Below are positions 56,227 to 64,000 of a stretch of DNA of 64,000 bases, one piece after another. Numbering within the stretch: position 1 is the first letter of the stretch; each line of letters opens with the position of its first letter. The notes beneath the pieces are model-generated. The model was not told the DNA's origin. It searched no databases and worked only from the letters and a program-made list of their open reading frames with translations. The translations under genes were made by a program, and so were the position numbers. The stretch comes from Ectothiorhodospira shaposhnikovii (GTDB lineage Bacteria; Pseudomonadota; Gammaproteobacteria; Ectothiorhodospirales; Ectothiorhodospiraceae): positions 1 through 64,000 of the forward strand of contig NZ_NRSM01000016.1 of assembly GCF_016584105.1 (NCBI RefSeq), in the 5' to 3' direction.

Positions 56227-56445
56227 GTGCAGCATTTTCACTTCAACCTCAGCATCTCCCGCGACGACTACCTGCGCTACTACAGCGGCGCGGCCTCGGC
56301 GGTGGTGGCCATGTCCCGAGAGGGGCAGACGGTGCGTTTTCCGGCCTCCGCGCTGCGCCCGTTCGTGCTGCACGACGGAGTCCATGGGCGCTTTCGGCTC
56401 ACTGTTGACGACCAGTTCAAACTTCTGTCACTGGAGCGTCTCTGA
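56227..56445 (+). CDS. DUF2835 family protein
   Basis: The 72-residue protein (start GTG) has the family pattern FHFNLSISRDDYLRYYSGAA ... VRFPASALRPFVLHDGVHGRF. The family is small, conserved in gammaproteobacteria and of unknown role; it likely forms a compact beta structure. It stands between yicC and hsp20 without a visible terminator. Confidence 0.75.
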   Translation: MQHFHFNLSISRDDYLRYYSGAASAVVAMSREGQTVRFPASALRPFVLHDGVHGRFRLTVDDQFKLLSLERL

Positions 56446-56545
56446 CCTGCCTCGTCCCCTTGAAATCCTCCATGGCGGACCTATATCTGCTCACGACAGG
56501 GGCTTGCAGCCCAACCCGACGAGCAGTGAACAGGAGGACGTTATC

Positions 56546-56977
56546 ATGTTGACCCGCTATGAACCCTGGAGTCTTCTGAATCAGTTGTCCCGTGAACTCG
56601 ATCGCCTGCACGGCAGCGGCTACGGCAACGAGGAAACCGCCGCCACCGCCGACTGGGTGCCGGCGGTGGATATCCGGGAAGAGACGGACGCCTATGTCCT
56701 GCATGCGGATGTCCCCGGCGTGGATCCCAAGGATATTGAAGTCCACATGGAAAACGGTGTGCTCACCATCAGCGGCGAGCGCAAGGCCGAGACCAAGGAA
56801 GAACGGGAGAACTACAAGCGGGTGGAGCGCATCCGCGGCAGCTTCTTCCGTCGATTCAGCCTGCCGGATACCGCGGACGCCGAGCGCATCTCCGCCCGCA
56901 GTGTGAACGGTGTACTGGAGGTCCGCATTCCCAAGCAGGAGAAGGTTCAGCCCCGGCGCATCTCCGTGGAAGGCTGA
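56546..56977 (+). CDS. Small heat-shock protein Hsp20
   Basis: The 143-residue protein has an N-terminal arm, an alpha-crystallin domain (about 38-130; VPAVDIREETDAYVLHADVPGV ... NGVLTISGERK ... VNGVLEVRIPK) and a short C-terminal tail. It holds unfolding proteins for refolding. AGGAGG at 56532-56537 supports the ATG at 56546. It precedes cbpA and degQ, making a proteostasis cluster. Confidence 0.93.
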   Translation: MLTRYEPWSLLNQLSRELDRLHGSGYGNEETAATADWVPAVDIREETDAYVLHADVPGVDPKDIEVHMENGVLTISGERKAETKEERENYKRVERIRGSFFRRFSLPDTADAERISARSVNGVLEVRIPKQEKVQPRRISVEG

Positions 56978-57063
56978 TGTCCGGCGACGGCCTTTTCCCG
57001 TGACACCCACCGTGCGCCGCGTTCCCACGCGGCGCACTTGCTTTCGGAGTATCCTGACGGGCC

Positions 57064-58005
57064 ATGGAATACAAAGATTATTACAAGGTGCTGGGGGTGG
57101 AGCGCACGGCCACCCAGGACGAGCTCAAGAAGGTCTATCGCCGTCTTGCCCGCAAGTATCATCCGGACGTGAGCAAGGAATCCAATGCCGAGGAGCGGTT
57201 CAAGGAGGTGAACGAGGCCTACGAGGTCCTGGGCGACCCGGAAAAGCGCAAGACCTACGATCAACTGGGCAGCCACTGGCGCCCGGGGCAGGATTTTCGT
57301 CCGCCGCCGGACTTTGACGCCTGGTTCGGAGGGGCGCCCGGCGGACGCGCCGGGGGTTTTTCCGGCGGCTTCCAGGACGGTTTCACCCAGAGCGATTTTT
57401 CTGAATTCTTCGAGGCCCTGTTCGGTCGGCAGGGTGCCCAGCGCACTCGCGGCCACCGTACCCAGCGGGGCTTTGCCGGCCAGGGCGAGGACAGGACCGC
57501 CCGCATCCGCCTGGATCTGGAACGCGCGGTGAAGGGCGGCTCCGTCTCCGTGCGCGCCGGTGACCGGACCCTGCAGGTGAAGGTCCCTCCCGGTGTGACC
57601 GAGGGTCAGCGCATTCGCCTGGTGGGGCAGGGCACCCCGGGCATCGGTGGCGGCCCCGCGGGGGACCTGTATCTGGAGGTCCATATCAAGCCTCATCCCT
57701 ATTTCCGCCTGGAAGGTCGGGATGTCCATCTGGACCTGCCGATCACGCCCTGGGAGGCGGCCCTGGGGGCGACGGTGAACGTGCCCACCCTGGACGGACG
57801 GGTGGACATGAAGATCCCCGCCGGTTCCCAGTCCGGCCGCCGTTTGCGGCTCAAGGGGCGTGGTCTGCCGGGAACCCCGCCGGGGGACCAGTATCTGGTG
57901 CTGCAGATTCATACCCCGCCCGCGGACGAGAAATCCGCCCGCTCCCTCTACGAGCGCATGAGCAAGGAGATGCCTTTCGATCCCAGGGCGCATCTGCAGT
58001 CCTGA
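57064..58005 (+). CDS. cbpA: DnaJ-like co-chaperone CbpA
   Basis: The 313-residue protein has an N-terminal J domain with HPD at 33-35 ([10 protein letters not shown]), a Gly/Phe-rich linker ([16 protein letters not shown]) and two C-terminal beta domains ([19 protein letters not shown]). The central zinc fingers of DnaJ are absent, as in CbpA. It stimulates DnaK and can bind curved DNA in E. coli. It follows hsp20. Confidence 0.9.
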   Translation: MEYKDYYKVLGVERTATQDELKKVYRRLARKYHPDVSKESNAEERFKEVNEAYEVLGDPEKRKTYDQLGSHWRPGQDFRPPPDFDAWFGGAPGGRAGGFSGGFQDGFTQSDFSEFFEALFGRQGAQRTRGHRTQRGFAGQGEDRTARIRLDLERAVKGGSVSVRAGDRTLQVKVPPGVTEGQRIRLVGQGTPGIGGGPAGDLYLEVHIKPHPYFRLEGRDVHLDLPITPWEAALGATVNVPTLDGRVDMKIPAGSQSGRRLRLKGRGLPGTPPGDQYLVLQIHTPPADEKSARSLYERMSKEMPFDPRAHLQS

Positions 58006-58113
58006 CGGCCCCGTGGCCGAAACTGCCGCGGAGGGCGGTGGGGTGGCGATAGTCGGTATTGAACCCGAAGGCTTCCCGACAGTCTCAATGGAGGCCCTGG
58101 CAGACCCTTTGTC

Positions 58114-58183
58114 GTCACTTCCGCGCAGGCGGGAGTCCAGGGTTTTCGGCCCGTGACTGGATTCCCGCGTTCGCGGGAATGAC
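58114..58183. repeat. Bipartite inverted repeat, REP-like
   Basis: GTCACTTCCGCGCAGGCGGG at 58114 and its imperfect inverse ending at 58183 enclose a 16-base spacer. The right arm itself holds a perfect 9-bp hairpin (58161-58169 with 58172-58180). It lies between cbpA and degQ; related cores occur at 14645 and 31836. Confidence 0.7.
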
Positions 58184-58257
58184 GGGACGGGATGGAAACG
58201 TCCCAGGGAAGCGCGGGGCGTTCCTTTCAAGCAACTCAATGTCTTGACGAATTCGCC

Positions 58258-59649
58258 ATGAGAACGAAACGCCTTCATCCGTTGTGCAAACCTCTCCTGT
58301 GGCCCCTCCTGCTGGTACTCCTGCTGGGCTTGAGCCTGCCGGCAACCGCCCGTCTGCCGGTGAAAGTGGACGGCGAACCCCTGCCGTCCCTGGCCCCCAT
58401 GCTGGAGCAGACCATCCCCGGTGTGGTGAACCTGGCCACCCGGGGGCGGGTGCAGGAACGGGGTAGCCCGTTGTTTGATGACCCCTTCTTCCGCCGCTTT
58501 TTCGACCTGCCCCAAACCCCCCGGGAACGTCAGACCCAGGGGTTGGGTTCCGGCGTGATCCTGGACGCGGAGAAGGGCTTCATCCTCACCAATGACCACG
58601 TGATCCGCAACGCCGATGAAATCGTGGTCACCCTCCACGACGGCCGGCGCCTGGATGCGAAGGTGATCGGTACCGACCAGGCTACCGACCTGGCGGTATT
58701 GCAGGTGGAGGCGGAAGGACTCAAGGCGCTCCCGGTTGCCGATTCCGATGCCCTGAAGGTGGGAGATTTCGTGGTGGCCATCGGTAATCCTTTTGGCCTG
58801 GGGCAGACCGTGACCTCGGGCATCGTCAGCGCCCTGGGGCGGAGCGGGCTGAGCGTAGAGGCCTACGAGGACTTCATCCAGACCGATGCCTCCATCAATC
58901 CCGGCAATTCCGGTGGGGCGCTGGTGAATCTGCGGGGCGAGCTGGTGGGCATCAACTCCGCCATCCTCACCCGCGGCGGCGGCAACATCGGCATCGGCTT
59001 TGCCATCCCGGTGAACATGGCCCTGCAGGTGATGGATCATCTGGTTGAATACGGCGAGGTGCGGCGCGGACGCCTGGGTGTGTCGGTGCAGAACCTGACC
59101 CCGGACCTGGCCCGGGCCTTCGGCATCGAGCAGACCCAAGGGGCGGTCATCGCACGGGTGGAACGGGGATCGCCCGGGGCTCGGGCGGGACTCAAGGAAG
59201 GCGATGTGGTGACCCGGGTGAACGGTCGTGTCATTCGCAACGCCGCCGAACTGCGCAACGCCATCGGGCTGTTGCGGGTGGGATCCACCGTGGAACTGGA
59301 GATCCTGCGGGACAAACGGACCCGGGTGATCCGGACCCAGGTGGGCGAGATCCAGTCCTCCACGCTGGAGGGGGGGCGCATCAGTCCCCGTCTGGAAGGG
59401 GCGGCCCTGGGCGAGATCCAGGAAGATTCCCCCCTCCACGGCGAGGTGGAAGGGGTGGTGGTGGTCCGGGTCGCGCCGGGTTCACCGGCTGCCCGGGCCG
59501 GTCTCAGACCCGGTGATCTGATCTTGTCGGCGAATCGTCGCCCGGTCACCAGCCTGGATGAATTCAGGCAGGCCGTGGGCGCCGGCGGGCAACGCCTGCT
59601 GCTGAACCTGCGCCGTGACAACAGCGCCTTCTTCCTGTTGTTGCAGTAG
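58258..59649 (+). CDS. degQ: DegQ/DegP-type periplasmic serine protease
   Basis: The 463-residue protein has a signal peptide (LLWPLLLVLLLGLSLPATA), a trypsin-like domain with His114 (TNDHVI), Asp144 (ATDLAV) and Ser218 (GNSGGAL), and two PDZ domains (about 260-350 and 375-455). It degrades or refolds damaged envelope proteins. The short LA loop region (SPLFDDPFFRRFF) is closer to DegQ than DegP. The ATG at 58258 precedes the signal peptide; an upstream frame to 58192 runs into the repeat. Confidence 0.93.
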   Translation: MRTKRLHPLCKPLLWPLLLVLLLGLSLPATARLPVKVDGEPLPSLAPMLEQTIPGVVNLATRGRVQERGSPLFDDPFFRRFFDLPQTPRERQTQGLGSGVILDAEKGFILTNDHVIRNADEIVVTLHDGRRLDAKVIGTDQATDLAVLQVEAEGLKALPVADSDALKVGDFVVAIGNPFGLGQTVTSGIVSALGRSGLSVEAYEDFIQTDASINPGNSGGALVNLRGELVGINSAILTRGGGNIGIGFAIPVNMALQVMDHLVEYGEVRRGRLGVSVQNLTPDLARAFGIEQTQGAVIARVERGSPGARAGLKEGDVVTRVNGRVIRNAAELRNAIGLLRVGSTVELEILRDKRTRVIRTQVGEIQSSTLEGGRISPRLEGAALGEIQEDSPLHGEVEGVVVVRVAPGSPAARAGLRPGDLILSANRRPVTSLDEFRQAVGAGGQRLLLNLRRDNSAFFLLLQ

Positions 59650-59658
59650 GTTTCGCCC

Positions 59659-60096
59659 CTACATGCCGGACGTGTTGCCGCTTACCCAGCGTTGCTGTCC
59701 GCTTTGCAGCCGTTCCTGCTTCCAGAAGGGCGCCCTGGACTTGAGGGCCTCCATGATGAACCGGCAGGCCTCGAAGGCCGCCTGACGATGGGCCGACCAG
59801 ACAGCGACCAGGACGATGGGGTCGCCGGGGTGTATCCGGCCCACCCGATGGGCGATCAGCGCGTCTTCCGGTGTCCACTGTTCCCGGGCTTCCTGCTCGA
59901 TGGCCTCCAGTTGTCGCTCGGTCATGCCGGGGTAGTGTTCCAGGGTCATGGCCTGGATATCGTCGCCTTCGTTGAAATCACGCATGGTCCCGACGAAGAT
60001 GGCGGTGGCGCCGAAGCACCCGGCAGTCAGGCCCTGCTGATGACGAATCAGTGTTTCCCAGGGATCCAGCGCTTCGGCAAAAAGATGGACGGCCAC
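59659..60096 (-). CDS. moaE: Molybdopterin synthase catalytic subunit MoaE
   Basis: MoaE converts precursor Z to molybdopterin using sulfur from MoaD thiocarboxylate. The 145-residue protein has ATAIFVGTMRDFNEGDD, LEHYPGMTERQLEAIEQEA and the active-site KSRAPFWKQE. It follows moaD by four bases and ends nine bases after degQ, so the two converge. Confidence 0.95.
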   Translation of the reverse strand: MAVHLFAEALDPWETLIRHQQGLTAGCFGATAIFVGTMRDFNEGDDIQAMTLEHYPGMTERQLEAIEQEAREQWTPEDALIAHRVGRIHPGDPIVLVAVWSAHRQAAFEACRFIMEALKSRAPFWKQERLQSGQQRWVSGNTSGM

Positions 60097-60100
60097 GGCG

Positions 60101-60361
60101 TCACCCCCCCGTCACCGGCGGGAAGAAGGCCACTTCATCGCCTTCCCGCACCGGATGATCGGCGGCGGCATATTCCTGGTTTACGGCGATCAGCGTCCGG
60201 GGGGGCAGGGGGCGGCCTTCCTGGGCGTTGCGCCAGACATCCAGGACGCAGTGGATGCCCGTGGCGTCCATCTCCTCCCGGGGGCATCCCGAAAACTCCC
60301 GCAGGGAGGCGAAGTAAAGCACGGTGATGGTCACGGGGGCGTACGCTCCAATTTGCGGCAA
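60101..60361 (-). CDS. moaD: Molybdopterin synthase sulfur carrier subunit MoaD
   Basis: The ubiquitin-like MoaD ends in VAFFPPVTGG; the terminal Gly-Gly accepts sulfur after adenylation by MoeB. The frame gives 86 residues; a GTG nine codons in (VTITVLYFASLREFSG) gives the more usual 77. moaE follows. The ~70-base gap to moaC holds the divergent promoters. Confidence 0.9.
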   Translation of the reverse strand: MPQIGAYAPVTITVLYFASLREFSGCPREEMDATGIHCVLDVWRNAQEGRPLPPRTLIAVNQEYAAADHPVREGDEVAFFPPVTGG

Positions 60362-60430
60362 GTCGGATATTGTCCTGCAGGGATGGGCCTGAGACCATGG
60401 GCGTCATCCCAGCCATAAGGATAGTCCATC

Positions 60431-60919
60431 ATGTCCAGACTGACCCATTTCAACCCGGCCGGCCATGCCCATATGGTGGATGTGGGCGGCAAGGACAGCA
60501 CGCACCGCGTGGCCGTGGCCGAGGGGTGCATCGTCATGGCCCCCGATACTCTGGCGCTGGTGCGTGCCGGCGGCCATCACAAGGGGGATGTCCTGGGCAT
60601 CGCCCGGGTGGCGGGGATCATGGCCGGCAAGAAGACCGCCGAGCTGATTCCCCTGTGTCATCCCCTGGCCCTGACCCGGCTGGAGGTGGAACTGGACACC
60701 AGGGATCAGCCGCCCTCGGTGCATTGTCGGGTGACGGCGGAAACACGAGGGCCCACCGGGGTGGAAATGGAGGCCCTGACGGCAGTCCAGGTGGCCCTGC
60801 TGACCGTGTATGACATGTGCAAGGCAGTGGATCGGGGGATGGTGATGGAGGGCATCCGTCTGCTGCACAAGTCCGGAGGGCGATCCGGGGGCTGGAATTG
60901 TGAAGCTGCCCGTCCGTAG
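60431..60919 (+). CDS. moaC: Cyclic pyranopterin monophosphate synthase MoaC
   Basis: MoaC forms cyclic pyranopterin monophosphate from the MoaA product. The 162-residue protein has [35 protein letters not shown] and [18 protein letters not shown], with [12 protein letters not shown] at the end. It is divergent from moaD-moaE. moaA is not in the window. Confidence 0.96.
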   Translation: MSRLTHFNPAGHAHMVDVGGKDSTHRVAVAEGCIVMAPDTLALVRAGGHHKGDVLGIARVAGIMAGKKTAELIPLCHPLALTRLEVELDTRDQPPSVHCRVTAETRGPTGVEMEALTAVQVALLTVYDMCKAVDRGMVMEGIRLLHKSGGRSGGWNCEAARP

Positions 60920-60931
60920 GGCGTGCAGGCT

Positions 60932-61381
60932 TCAGCGTTGCATCAGGCGGATGGAGTTGGCCAATTGCCGGATTCTTCGCTTGATTTCCTCGCGGCAGCG
61001 TCGATGGGTCTCAAGATCCTGTTCCATGCCTGATGGCTCTTTCGGAATCTCCATGGGCCAGTTCTTGCTGATGAAGCTGTCTCCCCTGGGGGCTGGAAGC
61101 GTTGACGGATTTTGAGTGAGGGTTACGATGAGGTCCGCCCATTCCAGCACTTCCGCGTCCAGATCCTTGGGTTTGAGGGACGATGTGTCTATGCCATCTT
61201 CCCGCAGCACTGCCAGGGTCCTTTCATCCTGGTTTCCTGCCCGCATGCCGACGGAACGCACCTTCGCCAGGTCGGCAAGATATTCCCGGCCATAGGCTTC
61301 CGCCATCAGTGTTCGAGCGGTATTGGTGGGACCCAGGAACAGGATTTGGGGTTTTCGCCGCAGATTCGGTTTGTATGTCAT
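60932..61381 (-). CDS. ArsC/LMW-phosphatase-like protein without catalytic cysteine
   Basis: The 149-residue protein has the fold of low-molecular-weight phosphatases and thioredoxin-type arsenate reductases: QILFLGPTNTARTLMAEAYG near the N-terminus and ADLIVTLTQ later. The position of the nucleophile in C-x-x-N-x-(A)-R is Gly17, and the later redox cysteines of ArsC are absent; the only Cys is near residue 129. Arg23 and Asn20 remain. It is therefore probably not an arsenate reductase. The longer frame to 61525 adds 48 unrelated residues. Confidence 0.7.
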   Translation of the reverse strand: MTYKPNLRRKPQILFLGPTNTARTLMAEAYGREYLADLAKVRSVGMRAGNQDERTLAVLREDGIDTSSLKPKDLDAEVLEWADLIVTLTQNPSTLPAPRGDSFISKNWPMEIPKEPSGMEQDLETHRRCREEIKRRIRQLANSIRLMQR

Positions 61382-61593
61382 CGGATATGTTCCAGGGATG
61401 GATGACCGCTGGTGCTTGATGGATTTTAGCGCTTGGCCGCGCACATGATGTGGATTATCCATGCGGCCGTATAGGGTGCCCGGATGGTTGGCATTTTGCT
61501 GAAAGGGCAGCCCTGCGCCTGACATGCGATCACGTTACACTGGGAAGCGATCAGGCCCAACATGTACTCCGACCCAAGCGAGGTAAGCAGCCG

Positions 61594-63786
61594 ATGAAAT
61601 GGATTAAACGCGCCCTGGTCGCGGTGACGGTCGTACTGGTGCTGTTCGTGGCCCTGCTGATCTTCCTGCTGGCCACCTTCGACCCCAACGCCTACAAGGA
61701 CCGCATCAGTGCCGCCGTCCAGGAACAGACCGGCCGGGAACTCACCATCAGCGGTGATATCGGACTGTCCGTCTTTCCGCGCCTGGCCCTGACACTGGGG
61801 GAAACCACCCTGGCCAATGGAGAAGGCTTCCCCGATGCGCATTTCGCCCGCATCCGTGAGGTGGACGTGGCCGTGGCCATGCTGCCGCTGCTGCGTCGTG
61901 AACTCCAGGTGGAGCGGGTGCGTCTGGAAGGGCTGGACCTGAATCTGGCAAGGGATGCCCAGGGACGCAGCAACTGGGATGACCTGCTGGGAGACGGGGA
62001 TGCCCGGGATCTGCCCGCGGAGACACCGCCGGTGTCCCGCCCGCCGTCGGATCCCGACGCCGTTCCGCCGATGTTGCGTGACCTGGACATTGCTGGCGTC
62101 GAAATCCGCGATGCCCGGGTGCGCTGGCGTGACGCCCAGGCGGGTACCGACCTGGTGGTGGACCCCTTCAATCTGACCCTGGGGCGTCTGCGTCTGGGCC
62201 AGGAGACCCCTCTGGAACTCGCCTTCCAGACCCGGTTGGGGGAGCCTGCCCTGACGGCAGCCACCCATCTGTCGGCCCTGTTGTACCTGGATATGGCCAA
62301 TCAGCGCTATGGGCTGCTGCGCCTGACGGCAGCACTGGATGCCCGGGGCGAGACCCTGCCGGCCCCCATCCGGGCACGCCTCGAAGGGGATCTGTGGGCG
62401 GATCTGCGCAGCGACATGGCCAAGCTGGAACGCCTGACCCTGACCGCCTTCGACACCCAGATCACTGGCCTTATGGAAGTGGAATCGCTCACCGGCGAGT
62501 CTCGTGTGCATGGCGAGCTGCGCAGCGGCCGCGTCAATCCACGCCAGTTGATGCAGTCCCTGGGCATGGAAGCGCCCGAGACCGCCAATCCCGATGTACT
62601 CAAGAACGCCGCCCTGGACCTGGCCTTTGCGATGCAGGGGGAGCACCTGGATCTGAGCCGGCTCGTGGTCACTCTGGATGAAAGCAGCATGACCGGGAAC
62701 GTCTCCATCCGCGATTTCACCACGCCGGTCATCAGCCTGTCCCTGCAGGTGGATCGCATCAATCTGGACCATTACCTGCCTCCCGCCGGGGATAGGCCCT
62801 TGCCCGATACCGGTCAAGCCCCGGCTCCCCGGGACGGGTGGCCGGAGGAGACCATTGAGTTGCCGCTGGAGCTGCTGCGGTCGCTGAACCTCAGCGGCGA
62901 TCTGAGCATCGGTCGGCTGGTGGTCGGCAACCTGGACCTGTCCGACGTGATGCTGGAGCTGCGGGCCCGGGACGGCCAGATGGATCTGCGTCCCTTCCGT
63001 GCCGCGCTGTACGGCGGTCGGGTGGAAGGTGCGCTGGGGCTGGACGCCCGTCGGGATACCCCCCGTTTCCAGGCCCGCAGCGACCTGCAGGGGGTGCGCA
63101 TGGGGAACCTGCTTCAGGACCTTACCGGAGAGACACCCGTGGTTACCGGCACCGCCAACCTGCGTTTTGACCTGAACAGCCGCGGCGAATCGATCAAGGC
63201 CCTGATCGCAGGACTCAATGGCAACGGGGATCTGCGCTTCGCCGACGGTGCGGTGAAGGGGATCAATGTGGCCCAGATCATCCGCGATGGGGAGGCCCGG
63301 CTACGGGGACGTGCTGTCGAGCCATCCGACGCGCCGGTACAGACCGATTTCACCGAGCTGACCGGCAGCTTCCGGATCGACAATGGTGTGGTGGGCAACC
63401 AGGACCTGCAGGCGGCTTCGCCGCTGTTGCGGGTACAGGGACGAGGCACCGTGGACCTGAACCGGGAGCGTCTGGACTATCGCCTTGATACCAGTCTGGT
63501 GGCTACCCTGGAAGGGCAGGGGGGGCGTCCCCTGGATGACCTGCGCAACGTGAATCTGCCCATCACCATCCGTGGGACCTTCAGTGAGCCCCGCTTCGGC
63601 CTGGACCTGGCCTCCGTGCTTGGTGGCCGTCTGGATCAGGAACGGGAGCGCCTGGAGCAGCAGGTGCAGGAGCGGGTGGAGGAAAAGGTGCAGCCACTGA
63701 TTGATCAGCAGCGTGACCGGGTGCAGCAGGAAGCGGACCGCATCCGCGATCAGCTGGGCGACCGTCTGCTGGATCGGCTCCGTTGA
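61594..63786 (+). CDS. asmA: AsmA family protein
   Basis: The 730-residue protein has an N-terminal membrane anchor ([21 protein letters not shown]), an AsmA N-terminal domain ([26 protein letters not shown] begins it) and an AsmA C-terminal domain (about 500-640). It ends with a long charged helix of Glu, Gln and Arg. AsmA-like proteins bridge the envelope and influence outer-membrane lipid. It overlaps mutY, the usual neighbour. Confidence 0.88.
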   Translation: MKWIKRALVAVTVVLVLFVALLIFLLATFDPNAYKDRISAAVQEQTGRELTISGDIGLSVFPRLALTLGETTLANGEGFPDAHFARIREVDVAVAMLPLLRRELQVERVRLEGLDLNLARDAQGRSNWDDLLGDGDARDLPAETPPVSRPPSDPDAVPPMLRDLDIAGVEIRDARVRWRDAQAGTDLVVDPFNLTLGRLRLGQETPLELAFQTRLGEPALTAATHLSALLYLDMANQRYGLLRLTAALDARGETLPAPIRARLEGDLWADLRSDMAKLERLTLTAFDTQITGLMEVESLTGESRVHGELRSGRVNPRQLMQSLGMEAPETANPDVLKNAALDLAFAMQGEHLDLSRLVVTLDESSMTGNVSIRDFTTPVISLSLQVDRINLDHYLPPAGDRPLPDTGQAPAPRDGWPEETIELPLELLRSLNLSGDLSIGRLVVGNLDLSDVMLELRARDGQMDLRPFRAALYGGRVEGALGLDARRDTPRFQARSDLQGVRMGNLLQDLTGETPVVTGTANLRFDLNSRGESIKALIAGLNGNGDLRFADGAVKGINVAQIIRDGEARLRGRAVEPSDAPVQTDFTELTGSFRIDNGVVGNQDLQAASPLLRVQGRGTVDLNRERLDYRLDTSLVATLEGQGGRPLDDLRNVNLPITIRGTFSEPRFGLDLASVLGGRLDQERERLEQQVQERVEEKVQPLIDQQRDRVQQEADRIRDQLGDRLLDRLR

Positions 63787-64000
63787 GCGGCGCGGGGGAC
63801 TTCGGCGCCCGGCTGCTGGCGTGGTTTGACCGGCACGGGCGCCATGATCTGCCCTGGCAGCAGGAGATCAACCCCTACCGGGTCTGGATCTCCGAGATCA
63901 TGCTGCAGCAGACCCAGGTGGCTACCGTGATTCCCTACTACCAGCGCTTCATGGCCCGGTTTCCGGATGTGACATCCCTGGCGCGGGCGCCCATCGACGA
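63783..64000 (+). CDS. mutY: Adenine DNA glycosylase MutY (5' part)
   Basis: The window edge cuts this gene. The visible 72 residues include [15 protein letters not shown] and [20 protein letters not shown], the start of the MutY helix-hairpin region. MutY removes adenine opposite 8-oxoguanine. The start is a TTG at 63783 that overlaps the asmA stop (TTGA). The catalytic Asp and iron-sulfur cluster lie beyond the edge. Confidence 0.9.
   Translation, partial: MSGAGDFGARLLAWFDRHGRHDLPWQQEINPYRVWISEIMLQQTQVATVIPYYQRFMARFPDVTSLARAPID

Noticed and set aside
56947-59439. 830-codon open frame on the minus strand opposite cbpA and degQ
   Set aside because: It is antisense to two clear genes, crosses the intergenic REP repeat, has no recognisable motif and is explained by the scarcity of stop codons in GC-rich DNA.

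Overview
The window reads as core chromosome of a high-GC gammaproteobacterium. The gene pairings (mreBCD divergent from gatCAB, asmA-mutY, yicC/rph/rdgB/hemW relatives, moaC opposite moaD-moaE, a Uup/TmcA/SlyD/Rnd complement, O2-independent ubiquinone genes ubiU-ubiV) and the very GC-rich third codon positions fit Chromatiales/Ectothiorhodospiraceae-like bacteria. That placement is inference from gene content; no rRNA or tRNA gene was found. 

Layout. 0-1.7 kb is accessory and decayed: the left end of an IS3-family element, a 5'-truncated PepSY membrane gene, a DUF3325 gene and about 0.9 kb without a convincing gene. 1.76-5 kb holds trpGDC, a CBS-domain gene and a cold-shock gene. 5.5-10 kb has tmcA and then an ilvGM-type acetolactate synthase operon preceded by a leader peptide rich in Val/Leu codons and an attenuator that can be followed base by base. 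10-18 kb has metA, a P-loop protein, uup, a SprT-type protease, a small winged-helix-like protein, a second cold-shock gene, slyD and rnd. 18-25 kb holds a ChaN-like protein, mreBCD and gatCAB. 25-33.7 kb has moeB, lipA, two tandem HDOD proteins, metY, a BolA-family gene, a degenerate AAA-like protein, a patatin and a DUF218 protein. 33.7-38.9 kb has a YdbH/AsmA-like protein, trhP, apbC and dcd. 

39.1-44.1 kb is a tight five-gene operon: two radical-SAM genes, ubiU, ubiV and a lipoate-ligase/DUF116 fusion. The UbiU and UbiV iron-sulfur cysteines are all present with the known spacing. 44.2-49.2 kb carries hemW, rdgB and rph, interrupted by a stand-alone TnpB element and an EF-hand-like gene. 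49.2-55.2 kb is an iron-uptake block (PepSY protein, two small membrane proteins, a candidate Fur box, a TonB-dependent receptor) and an FAD oxidoreductase, lying between rph and its usual partner yicC. 55.3-64 kb has yicC, a DUF2835 gene, hsp20, cbpA, degQ, moaE/moaD/moaC, an ArsC-like protein lacking its catalytic cysteine, asmA and the start of mutY (cut by the window edge). 

How the parts relate: trpGDC and ilvGM supply amino acids, with ilvGM under leader-peptide attenuation; metA and metY are two steps of methionine synthesis at separate loci; moaCDE with moeB serves molybdopterin; hsp20-cbpA-degQ is a proteostasis cluster; ubiU-ubiV suggests quinone synthesis without oxygen. The least ordinary items are the ilv attenuator, the UbiUV/DUF116 operon, the TnpB element with matching hairpins at both ends, the pseudo-ArsC and the partly lost second iron-uptake module at the left edge. 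No CRISPR array, rRNA or tRNA was seen.
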